Below, one piece after another: positions 41,881 through 53,372 of a stretch of DNA of 64,000 nucleotides. Source of the stretch: Spinacia oleracea (lineage: Eukaryota > Streptophyta > Magnoliopsida > Caryophyllales > Amaranthaceae); NCBI RefSeq assembly GCF_020520425.1, contig NC_079492.1:39869542-39933541 (forward strand), read 5' to 3'. Position 1 is the stretch's first letter; every line of letters starts with the position of its first letter. A program made the translations under genes and the position numbers. The notes below the pieces were generated by a model, which had not been told where the DNA came from, made no database searches, and saw only the letters and a list, made by a program, of their open reading frames with translations.

Positions 41881-43221
41881 TCATAGGAGATGGCTTGTAA
41901 AGAGGGGGGTTAGCTTAGCCCCTGGGGGTAAGGGTAAAGTCTTGTTGTCAACCATGTTCTGGATCAAGTGCTTGAGCTTGTAGCAGTCCTCGATGTCATG
42001 ACCCTTCCCTTGATGGTAATTGCAATGAGCTGTGGGATCCCAACTCTTGGATCTTTTGTCAACTGGAGGATCGGGTGTTGGACCGATCGGTGCTATGACT
42101 TGTTTCTCAACCAGCCGATCAAATGCCTCACTGTAAGACATCCCGTGGTTTGTGAAGACTCTTTGGGGCCTGCCTTGATAGTTGCGCTAGTTAGTGTTGC
42201 TTTTAAAGTTGTTCGTTTTGGGACCTTGAGGAGCCTCTAGGGCGTTAACCTCATGAACTTTGTGTGTTGCTTCAGGTCTCTTCCCCTTCCATTTCTCAGT
42301 TTGCGGAGCTGGGGCTGCGGGTGCTTTCATTAGGTCATCCTCTATGTCGACCACGATGTCGTAGGTTCTCTTGAAGCTTTCCAGACCTAGGTACTTCATG
42401 TGAGCATTGTACTTTGGAAGGAGACCGGCGATGAAAATCTTGACTAACTCTCTCTCGGATGGTCGGGTTACCATTTGGGATGCCATTTCCCTCCACCGGT
42501 TGAGGTAAGTAGTAAAGCCTTCCTGAGGCCCTTGCCTGAGAACTTCTAGTTCCCTTAGAGTAGTTTGCAGCTAAATGTTGGGCTGATATTGCTCCATAAA
42601 TGCTCGAGCGACCGCTTCCCAGGTACTCGTTTGATGTTCCTTGAGTAAATAGTACCATTTCTGGCAGACATGTTCCAGAGACATAGGGAATACCACTGGG
42701 TATAGCTCAAGTTCGACCCCCTTGATGGCCATTGTAGCTCTGAAGTTCTTGAGATGGTACTTGGGATTGTCAGTTGATTTGAACTTTGGAATGTCATTGG
42801 CGGAGAATTTGTCTGGCAGATTAGCCTTCCCCTTGAGGTTGTCCTCCATCGAGGTGTCAAAGTAGTTCTCTTGATTGGTAATCTTGCTGACAACACTCTC
42901 GATCTTCTTAGTTAAGTCATCAGTGGGCGCACCCTGTTCCACGACACCCAATCGGTTGCTTATGCTCTCCACATTGGCACTGAGGTTGGCGAAAGCCGCT
43001 AGGAGTTGAGCGAGTTGATCAGAGGCAGACATTTGGATTGTTCCTTGAATGGGGCTGGGAGTCTGATTTGTAGGAGATGATCTATGCTCGACACCGGCTA
43101 TGCGGGAGGCTAGGGCTGCTGGAGTTCTTTTCAACCTCTCCCCTCTTCGGCGAACCCACAGGATCTTTGGACTTCTAGTTAAGACACACCAGACAGTTTT
43201 AGTACTTGGACTCCCGGACAC
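41881..43221 (-). pseudogene. Tat gag fragment with zinc-knuckle-like motif
   Basis: One frame with two TAG stops (42571-42573 and 42187-42189) reads through a coiled-coil-like segment (LAQLLAAFANLSANVESISN), the Gag core (YHLKNFRATMAIKGVELELY, TWEAVARAFMEQYQPNI, then TTLRELEVLRQGPQEGFTTY and WREMASQMVTRPSERELVKI) and a C-x2-HQ-GH-x4-C motif (CNYHQGKGHDIEDCYKLKHL). That last motif is characteristic of Tat/Ogre Gag. Gag forms the capsid and binds genomic RNA. The first methionine may not be the true start. The leader to its right holds two repeat arrays. Confidence 0.82.
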
Positions 43222-43499
43222 ATGATATGATATGCATGCAATGAATGAGACCTACACTTGACTCTAAGTGTCACTCCGAAGATTCGGGATTTTGGATTTT
43301 GTACTTGTTTTCGGGATTTGCAACCCGTTGGAAATGTTTGAGAGGAGTGTTTATTCTTTTGTGAAAGTTGGCTCTTGTACTAGAACTTGGGAAATAAAAA
43401 AGGAATATTTTGACCTATTGGAAATTGGACATATTTGAAGGGCATTTCAACCCGCCCTAGGACATGGAAATTGGGCTTGTACTAGGAAAATGAATTTCT
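43222..43499. other. Tat leader upstream of gag
   Basis: TTGAA/TTTG-rich sequence with early degenerate copies of the TTTCAACCCG repeat. No coding content recognised. Confidence 0.5.
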
Positions 43500-44000
43500 A
43501 AGGGAATTTCGACCCATTGGACTTGGAATATTTGAAGGGAATTTCAACCCGATTGAAAGAGATTGATTTTGTATTATTTAAAAGGAATCTCAACCCGTCA
43601 ATATTTTGGGGGAGTTTCAACCCATTGGACTTGGAGTATTGGAAGGGAATTTCAACCCATTGGAATTTGTATTATTTCAGGGGATTTTCAACCCGTAGAT
43701 GGAATCTTGAACTTGTATTATTTCTGGGGAGTTTCAACCCGTGGATTTGAACTTGTATTATTTCAGGGGATTTTCAACCCGTGGATTTGAACTTGTATTA
43801 TTTCTGGGGAGTTTCAACCCGTGGATTTGAACTTGTATTATTTCAGGGGATTTTCAACCCGTGGATTTGAACTTGTATTATTTTAGGTGATTTTCAACCC
43901 ATAGATAGAATCTTGAACTTGTATTATTTCAGGGGATTTTCAACCCGTGGATTTGAACTTGTATTATTTCAGGGGATTTTCAACCCGATTGAAATTTGAG
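43500..44000 (+). repeat. 40-bp tandem repeat with TTTCAACCCG core (Tat leader)
   Basis: Units of exactly 40 bases are visible at 43741, 43781, 43821 and 43861, with the core GGGATTTTCAACCCGTGGAT then TTGAACTTGTATTATTTC. Earlier copies are shorter or diverged (from about 43440). About a dozen copies in total. Confidence 0.9.
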
Positions 44001-44049
44001 TTTGACTCGAAGTTTGAATTTTGAAATGGAAAGGGATGCATTTCGTATG

Positions 44050-44965
44050 TAGAACATGAAGTTTCGTATTTGGAAAATCCGGCATTATGTTGTCGTGGAT
44101 ATTGAATTTGGGAACTTGACAGTCCGACATTATGCCGCCGTGGACTTGGACTGTAGGATTTGAAATTTGAAGGTTTGGAATTTTTGAACTTCGAGCTTGA
44201 GGTTTGAAATGTGGAATGGAAAATCGGCATTATGACGACATGTATTTGGAATTTGAAGTTTTGAGCATAGGACTTGAAATTCGAAAGAATGACATGGAAT
44301 TTGAGGTTTGAAAATTGGAGTTGAAAAGTTGGCATTACGCCGGTCATGAACTTTGGCATTTGAACTTTTGAGGTTTGGAATTGGCAACTTGACTTCGATT
44401 CTTGAAGACTTGAATGTTTGAAATAGAAAATTCGGCATGACGCTGTTGGATTTGTGGTTTTTGACTTTGAAGTTTGAAGTTTGAAATTTGGACTAGAAAA
44501 TCCGGCATTAAGGCGCCGTTGGATTGAGTCTTGACTTGGAACTTGAAACTCGAAATTTGGACTAGAAAATCCGGCATTATGGCGCAGTTGGGTTGTGTTT
44601 GAAGTTTTGTACTAGAAAGTTTGAATTTGAACTTGAGGCTTGAAGACTAGGAAATCCGGCATTATGACGCCGTTGGATTTGGACTTGAAAATTGAGGTTT
44701 TGAACTAGAAAAATTTGGATTGAACTTTGAAACTTGGAATTTGGACTAGAAAATCCGGCATTATGACGCCGTTGGATTTGGGCTCGACTTGGAGATTTGA
44801 GGTTTTGAAAATAGAAAATCCGGCATTATGACGCCGTTGGATTGCATTTTGAACTTGGAACTTGGAATTTTGACTCGAAAATCCGGCATTATGACGCCGT
44901 TGGATTGATTTTGAATTTGTAGCTTGGAATTTGGACTCGAAAATCCGGCATTATGACGTCGTTGG
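44050..44965 (+). repeat. Interspersed repeat with CCGGCATTATGACGCCGTTGG core (Tat leader)
   Basis: About twelve copies of GAAAATCCGGCATTATGACG followed by CCGTTGGATT lie 60-100 bases apart, separated by TTGGAATTTGAA-like spacers of variable length. Copies at the right are most alike (44654, 44749, 44815, 44877, 44938); those at the left are diverged. Confidence 0.88.
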
Positions 44966-45863
44966 ATTGAATTTTGAGTTTGTCATTTGTGCGTGAGGCG
45001 TGTTTAAGGGTTTTGAATCAAATGGAGTGACACCCCTAAAGACCCTAAAATCGGCGATTTAGATGCATGAGGTTTGAATGATGCTCCTAGGGGTTTGGTT
45101 TCCTAGTTGGAGGCTAATTGGTCTTGTTAAGCTAGAACTCGAGGTTAGCCATTCACGCGTGCAAAGACGGCCACACAATGCACAAGTAGCACGTTGTCAC
45201 ACTAATCATGAATATGAATGCGACATGCAACGTTCTCAACCTAAGGTCGGTCTAAGTTTTTGTATGATGCAAGTGGTCGGCTTTGGGTGTCAAAAAGGTA
45301 CTCGGCTAAGAGACGGATCCGGCGACAAGCTTTCACGTTCCGCCTAAGGGAAGTGTGTGTCGGCAGACGGCCTCCATACTTGACATCGGGAATGTCAAGC
45401 AAATGCCAAGTTTCGGTAGGCGCGGAAATGGTCACACACTTTGGTCGGGAACCGTATGGAGAGTCACCATTTCGTTGCCCCCGGGGCTAGCCCAAATGTA
45501 GAACACATCCGTTTGGGGAAAGGTAGAAATTCATTTTGCACAATATGGTTTTCGAAAAATGCATGAAATGCCTAGAAATTGAAATTGGAATCGTACTTAA
45601 ATTTGTATTTGTATAGCCTGTTTTTCGGCACTAGTTCACGAGGCTTGGGAGCGTCCTTCTAGATGCAAAAACAGACTAACTCCCAACACGAAAAGTTGAG
45701 CAAAATTGGGCAACAAGCCACTGTGAGCCACTGTCCTGGAAGCAGGCAGCGGCGTTGGGCGCAGGGGCTGCGCCTGGCGCTAATGCTGGCATCCAGTAGT
45801 CCTGCAGATCAGTGGCTCGTTGCTCGAAATCTGCTCTAATTTTCGAAATAGAAATTAGAAAAT
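44966..45863 (-). other. Tat leader between repeat arrays and primer-binding site
   Basis: No coding frame was recognised. It includes a GC-richer portion near 45240-45500 and the segment just after the primer-binding site. Confidence 0.5.
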
Positions 45864-45881
45864 TCCGCAGCAGAGTCGCCA
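45864..45881 (-). other. Tat primer-binding site
   Basis: The minus strand reads TGGCGACTCTGCTGCGGA, of the TGGCGACTC type common in Tat/Ogre elements, six bases after the LTR end CCCCTACA. It orients the backbone on the minus strand. Confidence 0.8.
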
Positions 45882-45887
45882 ATTTAC

Positions 45888-46488
45888 TGTAGGGGTTTTT
45901 TTTTGGGATCTTTTTCCCGTTTCCTACAATGGGGGGTTTGGCACGCGGCGGTTCGTTTAGAGAATCGTTGAATTGCTTTTGCACCTCGAAGGAGTCGCCA
46001 CCAAACTTATTTTAGGTCTCGTTTGGGAAGACCGCACAATGACTCTATTTTTGGATAAGGCCTTGAATCCTTGAAACGGATGGGTGAGATCCGGGCTCGG
46101 GAACGAAAATGCTTATTCGGCGAGCTTTACAAATATTCAAGTACGTTGGCACAACATTGTTTCGAAAATAAACCCTAAGATTAGACAATGTGGGTTTGCA
46201 AATTAAAACAAAATAGAATTTCTAATTGTACGGTGGTCACTTCGCTTTAAAGATTGATTTAAGGAACCTAAGGCCGGTTTGTCCAAAAATATCTTCGTTA
46301 AGCGTGATGTAACCTTTGTATTTTGTTGTATTTAGCATGTTGGTGATGAAAGCGATAAAGCACATAAAGCAACATCACAATACTAAATAAAGTGCGGAAT
46401 TAGTAAATATAAGACCCCTTAGAAAAGGACTAGGGAGTTGGTCCACATTGCCTAGAAATGGACTAGGCAAGTAAAGGTGCGGAATTGA
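45888..46488 (-). repeat. Tat 5' LTR, partial (interrupted by CACTA-2)
   Basis: On the plus strand it begins TGTAGGGGTTTTTTTTTGGG. The CACTA-2 terminus follows at 46489 with TGA as the candidate left target triplet (46486-46488). The remainder of the LTR must lie beyond the window. Confidence 0.7.
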
Positions 46489-46765
46489 CACTAGTGGAAA
46501 AAACCCCTGTTGTAGCCCCCTTGTTGAGGGGGGCATACATAAGCGCGCCTCAATAGCCACTTAGTCAACGCGGGTCAAATATTTTACTAACAGGTTGAGG
46601 CGGGCTTTTGTGGTGTTCGCTTCTACAGAAGCTGTTGAAGGGGGCTTTTATAGCCCGCCTCAATGGAAAGAAGCTGTTGAAGGGGGCTTTTAATTGCCCG
46701 CCTCAATAGGATCTTTCTGTTGAAGGGGGCCTTCATTTGCCCGCCTCAATAGGCACACATTAAAT
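46489..46765 (+). repeat. CACTA-2 left terminal repeat and subterminal palindromes
   Basis: CACTAGTGGAAAAAACCCC is followed by four rounds of GTTGAAGGGGGCTTTT and GCCCGCCTCAATAG, whose GGGGGC and GCCCGCC parts pair as hairpins (46620-46755). The unit differs from CACTA-1, so the two elements likely use different binding proteins. Confidence 0.88.
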
Positions 46766-48356
46766 TTAAAACAATTAAAACCACCGCCAAACAGATAAGC
46801 TAGATCTCGTCGTACTTCACATCTCTTCCAACGCATACCTATCCTCACCGCGCGGCTCCACCACCACCATAACCACCACCACCACCTTCCTCACCGCGCG
46901 GCTCCACCACCACCATGTGAAGGCGAGTTGCCCCCGACCGTCGTCTTTCCTACCTTCGCGCGACTCCATCTGTTTCACACAATCGATCTGTGAAGCTAGG
47001 TTAGTTTTTATTTGCAATTACTTGGGTAATAATCCTCTTTTTTCTCGTGCATTTTCCACTTCATTTAATTTTTGTTTGATTTCCCTTGTTCATCGACCTA
47101 ATTTCCCTTGTTCATCGACCCTTGTTCATTTCATTTTTGTTTGATTTCCCTTGTTCCTAGTTTAATCTTGACTTTTTTTAACAGCTGATTAACAAGCATT
47201 TTCTGCGATTTTAAGCTTGGAAAATCTCCTATTGAAATTTATTGAGACTGTTTCTTCGCATCCCCATGGATCATCCGGAGCTGAGGGTTCTATCATATTA
47301 ACTGAAGACAGGACATACGAAAGGGGCTCCAGTAGTGTTTCTGATGTTTATTCTCAAGGGTAAATATCTATTTAACTCTTTCATTTTTTGCTTACTAAAG
47401 TGAATTCCTGGTTGTGTCTGTTTTGGATTACATGGCTTTTGGTGAAATGCCATTTGATTTAATGTCTGGCTTTTGGCATTGGACATACTACTAAAGAGAC
47501 TTACCCAGGAGCGACTGAATTTGGGGTGGATTTGTCTCAGGCCAACATCTCAATTCAACTTGATGTTGGGAAGGGAGGAAATAGTGGCTCAAATGCTATA
47601 GCACCCGTTGTAGAGGTAGGTTATGAGGTTCCTTTCTTTTGTTTATCACTATTCTCTGAAACTTAGAGCTGACTTACTGTCTGCCAGATTGCCTTGATAT
47701 TATGCTAAAATGACATCTACGAGGTTAGTTGTATACGACTTCGTGGTAATAAACCTGGCCTTCACTGGATTATTTACTTCAAGATTTCTTATTGGACCTA
47801 TATTGTACTTGAAAAAAGGTAGTCAGAGTTTGAGGATATCGCTAGATTGATCTGATTTTAGCTGAATGAATATGAAGTAAACCGAATTAACCCGAACAGA
47901 ACCCAATCCAAGTGAATACGTTGCCTTTTTTCTGCTACCCTGTTAGTGTTTCAAAGTGTAGTCTCCCAATTCCGCTAACCTAATGTGCAAATGGGTTTAT
48001 TTACACTGAATGCGGGTTTCGTAACTAATTTAAAACCTAAACATGAGCATCGCTGGGATCTATTGATTGAGTTCTGGAGGATGGTTTTTACTGATATTTT
48101 ATCTTTGGATAAGATTGCATCATTAGAGAACAAAGATCTTATGCCAAGCTAGTTTATACTTAAATCGATTTTAGTTTATTCCTGTGAAATCTTATGTGAA
48201 GCTAATAAATGTTAATGTTGACACATATTCCTGTTTTGTTTGGTTTTAAAATTGAGATGAGGTCTTACCATTTTTCTGATGTATAGTTCTTGTGTCAAAA
48301 TTAAGAATTTGTGGCTTGATTTATCTAATTCTGTGTAAAACCTTGTGTTATTAGAA
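46766..48356 (+). other. CACTA-2 5' region with unrecognised exon-like segments
   Basis: Segments near 47255-47360 (coding potential HPHGSSGAEGSIILTEDRTY) and 47505-47617 (YPGATEFGVDLSQANISIQL, then a GTAGGT donor) look like exons by composition and splice signals. I do not recognise the protein. They may be a captured host fragment or 5' exons of the transposase. The rest is T-rich and resembles intron. Confidence 0.45.
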
Positions 48357-51300
48357 ATGAGTCGTCGTTGGATGTACGGTGACCATACTACGGTGGAATA
48401 CTTGAGTGGGGTTGAGGAGTTCCTTAGATGTGCTTTAGCACACCAACGGAGTACGAAAGCCGCAAAGATCTATTGTCCTTGCCGTGATTGTAACAATGTA
48501 AGGCGGTTAGCTGATATTGATGAAATTGAGGATCATTTATTTCGTCGTGGGTTTAAGCAAGATTACTATGTCTGGTTTTGGCATGGTGAGAAAATACTTG
48601 ATCGTCCAAGTTCTAGTGTGAATGAATTTGATGTTCTGGAAGAGAGTGATGAGAGTGATTCTGATATTTCTGAGAATAATGAGATGGATGATGATGAGCA
48701 AGAAGATAGTGAAATAAATGAAATGATGGATGCGGTGAAAGATCACTTGAATGAACGACCTCGCATACTCGAGCAGGTATTAAAGGCTGCTGAGACGCCT
48801 TTGTACCCTGGGTGTACAAAATTCAAATTGTTAGTATGTGTGGCATCACTTTCCAACTTGAAAGCGGAGAGTGGTTGGACCGAAGAAAGTTTCACGAAAT
48901 TATTGAAACGACTAGGTCTTTGTTTTCCCGATGGCAATGACATTCCCACCTCTGCCTATTATGCCAACAAATTGACGAATCCCTTAGGCTTAGAGGCCGT
49001 CTAGATAGATGCTTGCCCAAATGATTGTATTCTTTACAGAAAAGAGTATGAAAATTTGGATAAGTGTCCAACGTGTTCTATGTCGCGTTACAAGCGTAAA
49101 GGGGCCAATTCAGCTAAGAGGGGACCGCCCGCCAAGGTATTATGGTATCTTCCGATCATACCTAGGTTTGAGCGCTTGTTCTCCGTAAAGAAGAATGCTA
49201 TGTTTCTGAGGTGGCATGCGGAAGAGAGGAAGAAAGATGAATTCCTTAGACATCCGGCTGATTCTCCTCAATGGAGAACTATTGATAAGAAGTATCCTCA
49301 ATTTGGCAAGGAGGTTAGAAATCTGAGACTTGCTCTATGTACAGATGGGATGAATCCATACGGCTGTCTGAGTAGTCAGCATAGCACTTGGCCGGTTCTT
49401 CTTGCAATTTACAATCTTCCTCCATGGTTGTGTATCAAACGCAAGTATATCATGTTGTCACTCCTCATCTCAGGGCCTAAGCAGCCAGGACATGACATAG
49501 ATGTGTATCTCGCTCCACTCATAGATGATTTGAAATTGTTGTGGAATGAAGGTGTTCTAATGTTCAATGCTCACACCAACTCAAACTTTACATTGCGGGC
49601 AATGGTTTTCTGTACCATAAATGATTTTCCGGCCTATGGAAACTTGTCTGGGTACAAAACCAAAGGACAACAAGCATGCCCTATATGTGAAGAGGACATG
49701 AAGCCCACACGGTTGGATCATTTCAAGAAAAATATCTACCCAGATTTCAGGAAGCACCTTAGTAGATATCATCCTTATCGTAAGAAGAAGAAGGAATTCA
49801 ATGGGTTCACCGAGGAAGGAGTAGCTCGTACACCTTTGACAGGATCACAAGTTTATGAACGTATCAAAAATGTTGAAACCAAATACGGTAAGTGCTTCAA
49901 GTCCAAGTCTAAAAAGGGTGTTTTATGGAAGAAAGTGTCTCCATTATAGGATCTTCCCTACTGGAAAGATTTTTCGGTTAGGCATTGTCTCAATGTAATG
50001 CACATTGAGAAAAATGTGTGCGATGCTATCATCGGGACTTTGCTAAACATACCAAGAAAGACCAAGGACAATGAGAATGTGCGGAAAGATATGAAAAAGA
50101 AGAATATTCGACCAGATTTGTGGCCTGTTCAAAAAAAGCGTGGTACAAAGACCTTTTTGCGAGTGCTTACATGGCATTAAGGTTCCCTCGGGATATTCGT
50201 CGAATGTTAAGCGCCTAGTGTCTCTCTCCGACCTTAGGTTGATTGGTATGAAGTCTCATGATTGTCATGCACTGATTAATGTATTTTTGCCAATTGCACT
50301 TCGTGGGATATTGCCGAAACACGTGAGACATGTTATAACAAAACTTTGTTTGTTTTTCAATTCCATATGTGCTAAGGTGATTGATCCGGAGACTTTGGAT
50401 GCTTTGCACAATGATGTTGTTGAAACTCTATGTCGATTTTAAAAATTTATCCGCCTTCTTTCTTTGATATAATGGTGCATTTGATTGTCCATTTAGTTCG
50501 CGAAGTCAAGTTATGTGGTCCGGTGTTCTTAAGATGGATGTATCCTTTTGAGAGATTTTTTAAGACTTTAAAGGACAAAGCAAGGAATCCGGCTAATCCA
50601 AAGGGTAGTATCATTCGGGGAGTCCTTAAAGAAGAGATTTCTGGATATCTAGCTGAGTTTTTGTCAAGCCTTGAACCAATAGGACTTCCAAAATCTCGAC
50701 ATGTTGGTAGGCTCGCAGGGGAGGGAGTAATTGGTAAAAATGTGATATCTCCTCCATCGGAGAGGAAGAAGAAGGCACATCTTTGTGTGTTGCAGCATCT
50801 TACAGAGGTTCATCCTTATTTAGAAAAGCATCTGCTTGAATTGCAACATTGTAATCCTAAGTTGAAGGAAACATCGTTGATGCGGGAACATAATCGCACA
50901 TTTGTTGAATGGTTTAAGAAGGAAGTTGGCAAGAAACAAGACCATGATGTTTCTGATACGATCAAGTGGTTATCTCGAGGTCCTCGACTATGTGTTCGAT
51001 CTTTTGAAGGATATGATATCAATGGGTTCACATTCTACACTAGAAGGCAAGATGAAAAGAGTGTAGTGCAAAATAGTGGAGTAAAGGTTGTTGCATCATC
51101 TAGGGTCTATGCAAGCGCTAAGGATAAAAGGCCGGTTGATTCAACACAATCATATTATGGTGTTATCGAAGAAATATGGGAGCTTGATTATACCTATTTT
51201 GTGATCCCTGTTTTTCGGTGTCAGTGGGCTAACAACCACAATGGTGTGAAGCAAGATGAAATTTTCCCGGGTTTAACCTTGGTGAACTTTGATCGACTAA

Positions 51301-51575
51301 GTGACAGTGACGAGCCATTCATTCTAGCATCACTAGCTAAGCAAGTTTTTTATGTGGTTGACAATATTGATCCTAGATGGCGTGTTATTGCCCAAGGAAA
51401 AAGACATATTTTGGGTATTGATGATGTTGTAGATGAAGATGCGTATGATGAGTATGATGACACACCTCCGTTACCGATGGTTGTTCAACCATTGCCAGAA
51501 GAGGAGGATGCAAATAATACTAATCATTTGCGTACAGATCATACGGAAGGAATATGGGTTACAAATCGTAATTGA
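48357..51575 (+). pseudogene. CACTA TNPD-type transposase, decayed
   Basis: The frame starts MSRRWMYGDHTTVEYLSGVE, a Transpos_assoc domain with IYCPCRDCNNV and YYVWFWHGE. Transposase_21 follows (CPTCSMSRYKRKG; ALCTDGMNPYGCLSSQHSTW; YNLPPWLCIKRKYIMLSLLI; CPICEEDMKP; CLNVMHIEKNVCDAIIGTLL), then DUF4218 (FFNSICAKVIDPETLDALHN; GPVFLRWMYPFERFFKTLKD) and DUF4216 (GVIEEIWELDYTYFVIPVFR). This is the TNPD (Tnp2) protein that cuts CACTA ends. Lesions: TAG 49002-49004, TAG 49947-49949, and frameshifts near 50130 and 50440. Start at 48357 is the first ATG in frame with the conserved RRWMYGD. Confidence 0.92.
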
Positions 51576-52919
51576 AACATACATGTGTAAGTCCGGGCTT
51601 CACTTCTGATGCATTGTTAAAGTTTGAATACAATTCAATTTAGTTTGAATATAATCTTTCTAGTTTGAATTTAATATATGTCATGTGTCTTATGCAGTGA
51701 TGCTTTATTAGATTTGAGATTCTCATGTGTTTATGCAATATAGTGTTGTCTTATTTCATTGAGTTACACTTGTTTTATTTGATCAGAATTAAGCATTCAA
51801 AATACTTGTTTTGAGTGACTTTGGTGCATAGTTTGAATTAAATTTCCATTGGATTAAGTTGTAGACTAATTGATCAATTCCGGACTTTTCCATATCACCC
51901 AAGTGTATTGTTGCATATCTCATATTCATTAAGATTGGATCCTCCGCCTCCATAGCAGCATTTAAGTAAGCTAATTTTGTTTGATTGCATACACTTGCTT
52001 TAATAATTTGCATTGTGTCATTCTCCATAAATATCCATCTCTGATTCTTTTATCATGTCGGAGAATATATCTTAAATCTTACACTAGTACGTTGTAATTT
52101 TATAACTTTTCTATTATTATTACTCTGGTACAATGAACTTAAAGAATGACACTTTTAATAATGCAAGAATACTTGGGTATTTAAAGCTTGTGAAAAGTGA
52201 GTACTCTAATTATTGTTTTAATCTTGAATCTGGAGTTAAATTTCTGCAATAATATCTCCTAATATGATGGGATAGATTATGCTAATTCTGGTTGGTTGGC
52301 TGGCCACTGTACATGCTTGCATTATGTCTGAAAAAATTTCTGGTGCACGGGCAAGAGATTTATGTTGCTCAGTTTAGGCAACATCATTTGAAAAAAAAAT
52401 CTGATGTCCTGCTGTATTGCTTCTTTATTGCTTCTCACCCTACTTTTTGAAATCGCTTGTCTAAATAGTACTCTTTATATGACCTTCAGGATCAGAGTTG
52501 CTGCTATATTGTGTTACACACTGATAATGTGATGTCTCACTTCTTCGCTGTTGCTATCTCGCTGCTACACTGTTGCTGTCTCGCTGCTACACTGTTGTTG
52601 TCTCGCTGCTACGCTGATGTCCTGTCATGTTGTCCTCCTGTTGTCTTTTTGTTGTCATACTATTGTTCTACTTGTGAGAATACTTGCGTGTTTTGTTAGT
52701 TTTGGGCTTGCGGGTTGTTGCAAGCCCTAAAGTCTTTTTTTGGTTAAGATTGAACAACAATTGTTTCTCATTTGGTTAACAATATTACTTGTAGTTGATA
52801 AATTTTCGATTCCTATGAAATTTGGTGTTTTACTTTTGTTATCTTTATCATGGTTACTTCTTATAGGTGGTCGACGTTGCAAATGTAAATACGCTAGCAA
52901 TTTTTGGGGCCTTTAAACA
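51576..52919. other. Intergenic region between the two CACTA-2 genes
   Basis: AT-rich with no recognised gene. At 52540-52625 a 21-24-bp phrase (TCTCGCTGCTACACTGTTG) is repeated three to four times. Confidence 0.55.
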
Positions 52920-53270
52920 TTTTTAATGATGATCTGTGCAGATCATACATGACTGATATGAGTACACTATATGCACAGAACTGATCTGAGCTGTGCATAT
53001 CAGTGCATAGAACTGCACAGTTCTGATCAGTTCTGTCCACTGATCTGCACTATCGGAACTGTGCAGATCAATGGACAGAACTGATCAGACCTGTTCAGTT
53101 CTATGCACTGATATGCACAGCTCATATAAGAACTGTGCAGATCAGTGCACAAAACTGATTAGAACTGACCAGTTCTGTGCACTGATCTGCACAGATCAGA
53201 TCAGAACTGACAAGTTCTGATCAGTTTTGTGCACTGATCTGCACAGCTCAGATCAGTTCTGTTCATATAG
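52920..53270 (+). repeat. GATC-rich palindromic array upstream of the Ulp1-type gene
   Basis: Variants of CTGATCTGCACAG, GATCAGTTCTGTGCACTGAT and their complements are packed in both orientations; whole blocks are self-complementary. It ends about 100 bases before the first exon (53373). An equivalent array lies upstream of the inverted gene copy (62685-63025). Confidence 0.85.
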
Positions 53271-53372
53271 TCTTAAGCTTTATAAGTTGTAATCATGCAT
53301 TAAATTTCTACTAAGTATTGTTCCCTTTACTAAGTATTGCTCTCTTTTTTTTGTTGCAGGACCGTAGCTAGC

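Larger units (their letters stand above)
1..46488 (-). mobile_element. Backbone Tat-lineage Ty3/gypsy LTR retrotransposon, partial and multiply interrupted
   Basis: Scattered minus-strand fragments fall in the order gag (41881-43221), protease (41457-41810), RT-RNase H-second RNase H (27072-29181), integrase zinc domain (26845-27071) and integrase C-terminus (13992-14422), with a primer-binding site (45864-45881) and LTR (45888 onward) at the far right. A second, archaeal-type RNase H between RT and integrase is the hallmark of the Tat lineage (Ogre/Retand/TatIV-V). Two genes in antisense orientation lie beyond pol (385-13465), as antisense frames do in some Tat elements. The 3' LTR is not in the window. 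Stops and frameshifts show it is long inactive. Four later elements interrupt it (2113-10747, 14423-26844, 29182-40966 and 46489 onward). Confidence 0.8.

Noticed and set aside
43500..44000. Regular spaced repeat resembling a CRISPR array
   Set aside because: The whole 40-bp unit is repeated with no unique spacers, and the context is a plant retrotransposon leader.
45676..45984. 102-codon minus-strand frame across the Tat primer-binding site
   Set aside because: It spans the LTR end and primer site, so it is a chance frame in leader sequence.
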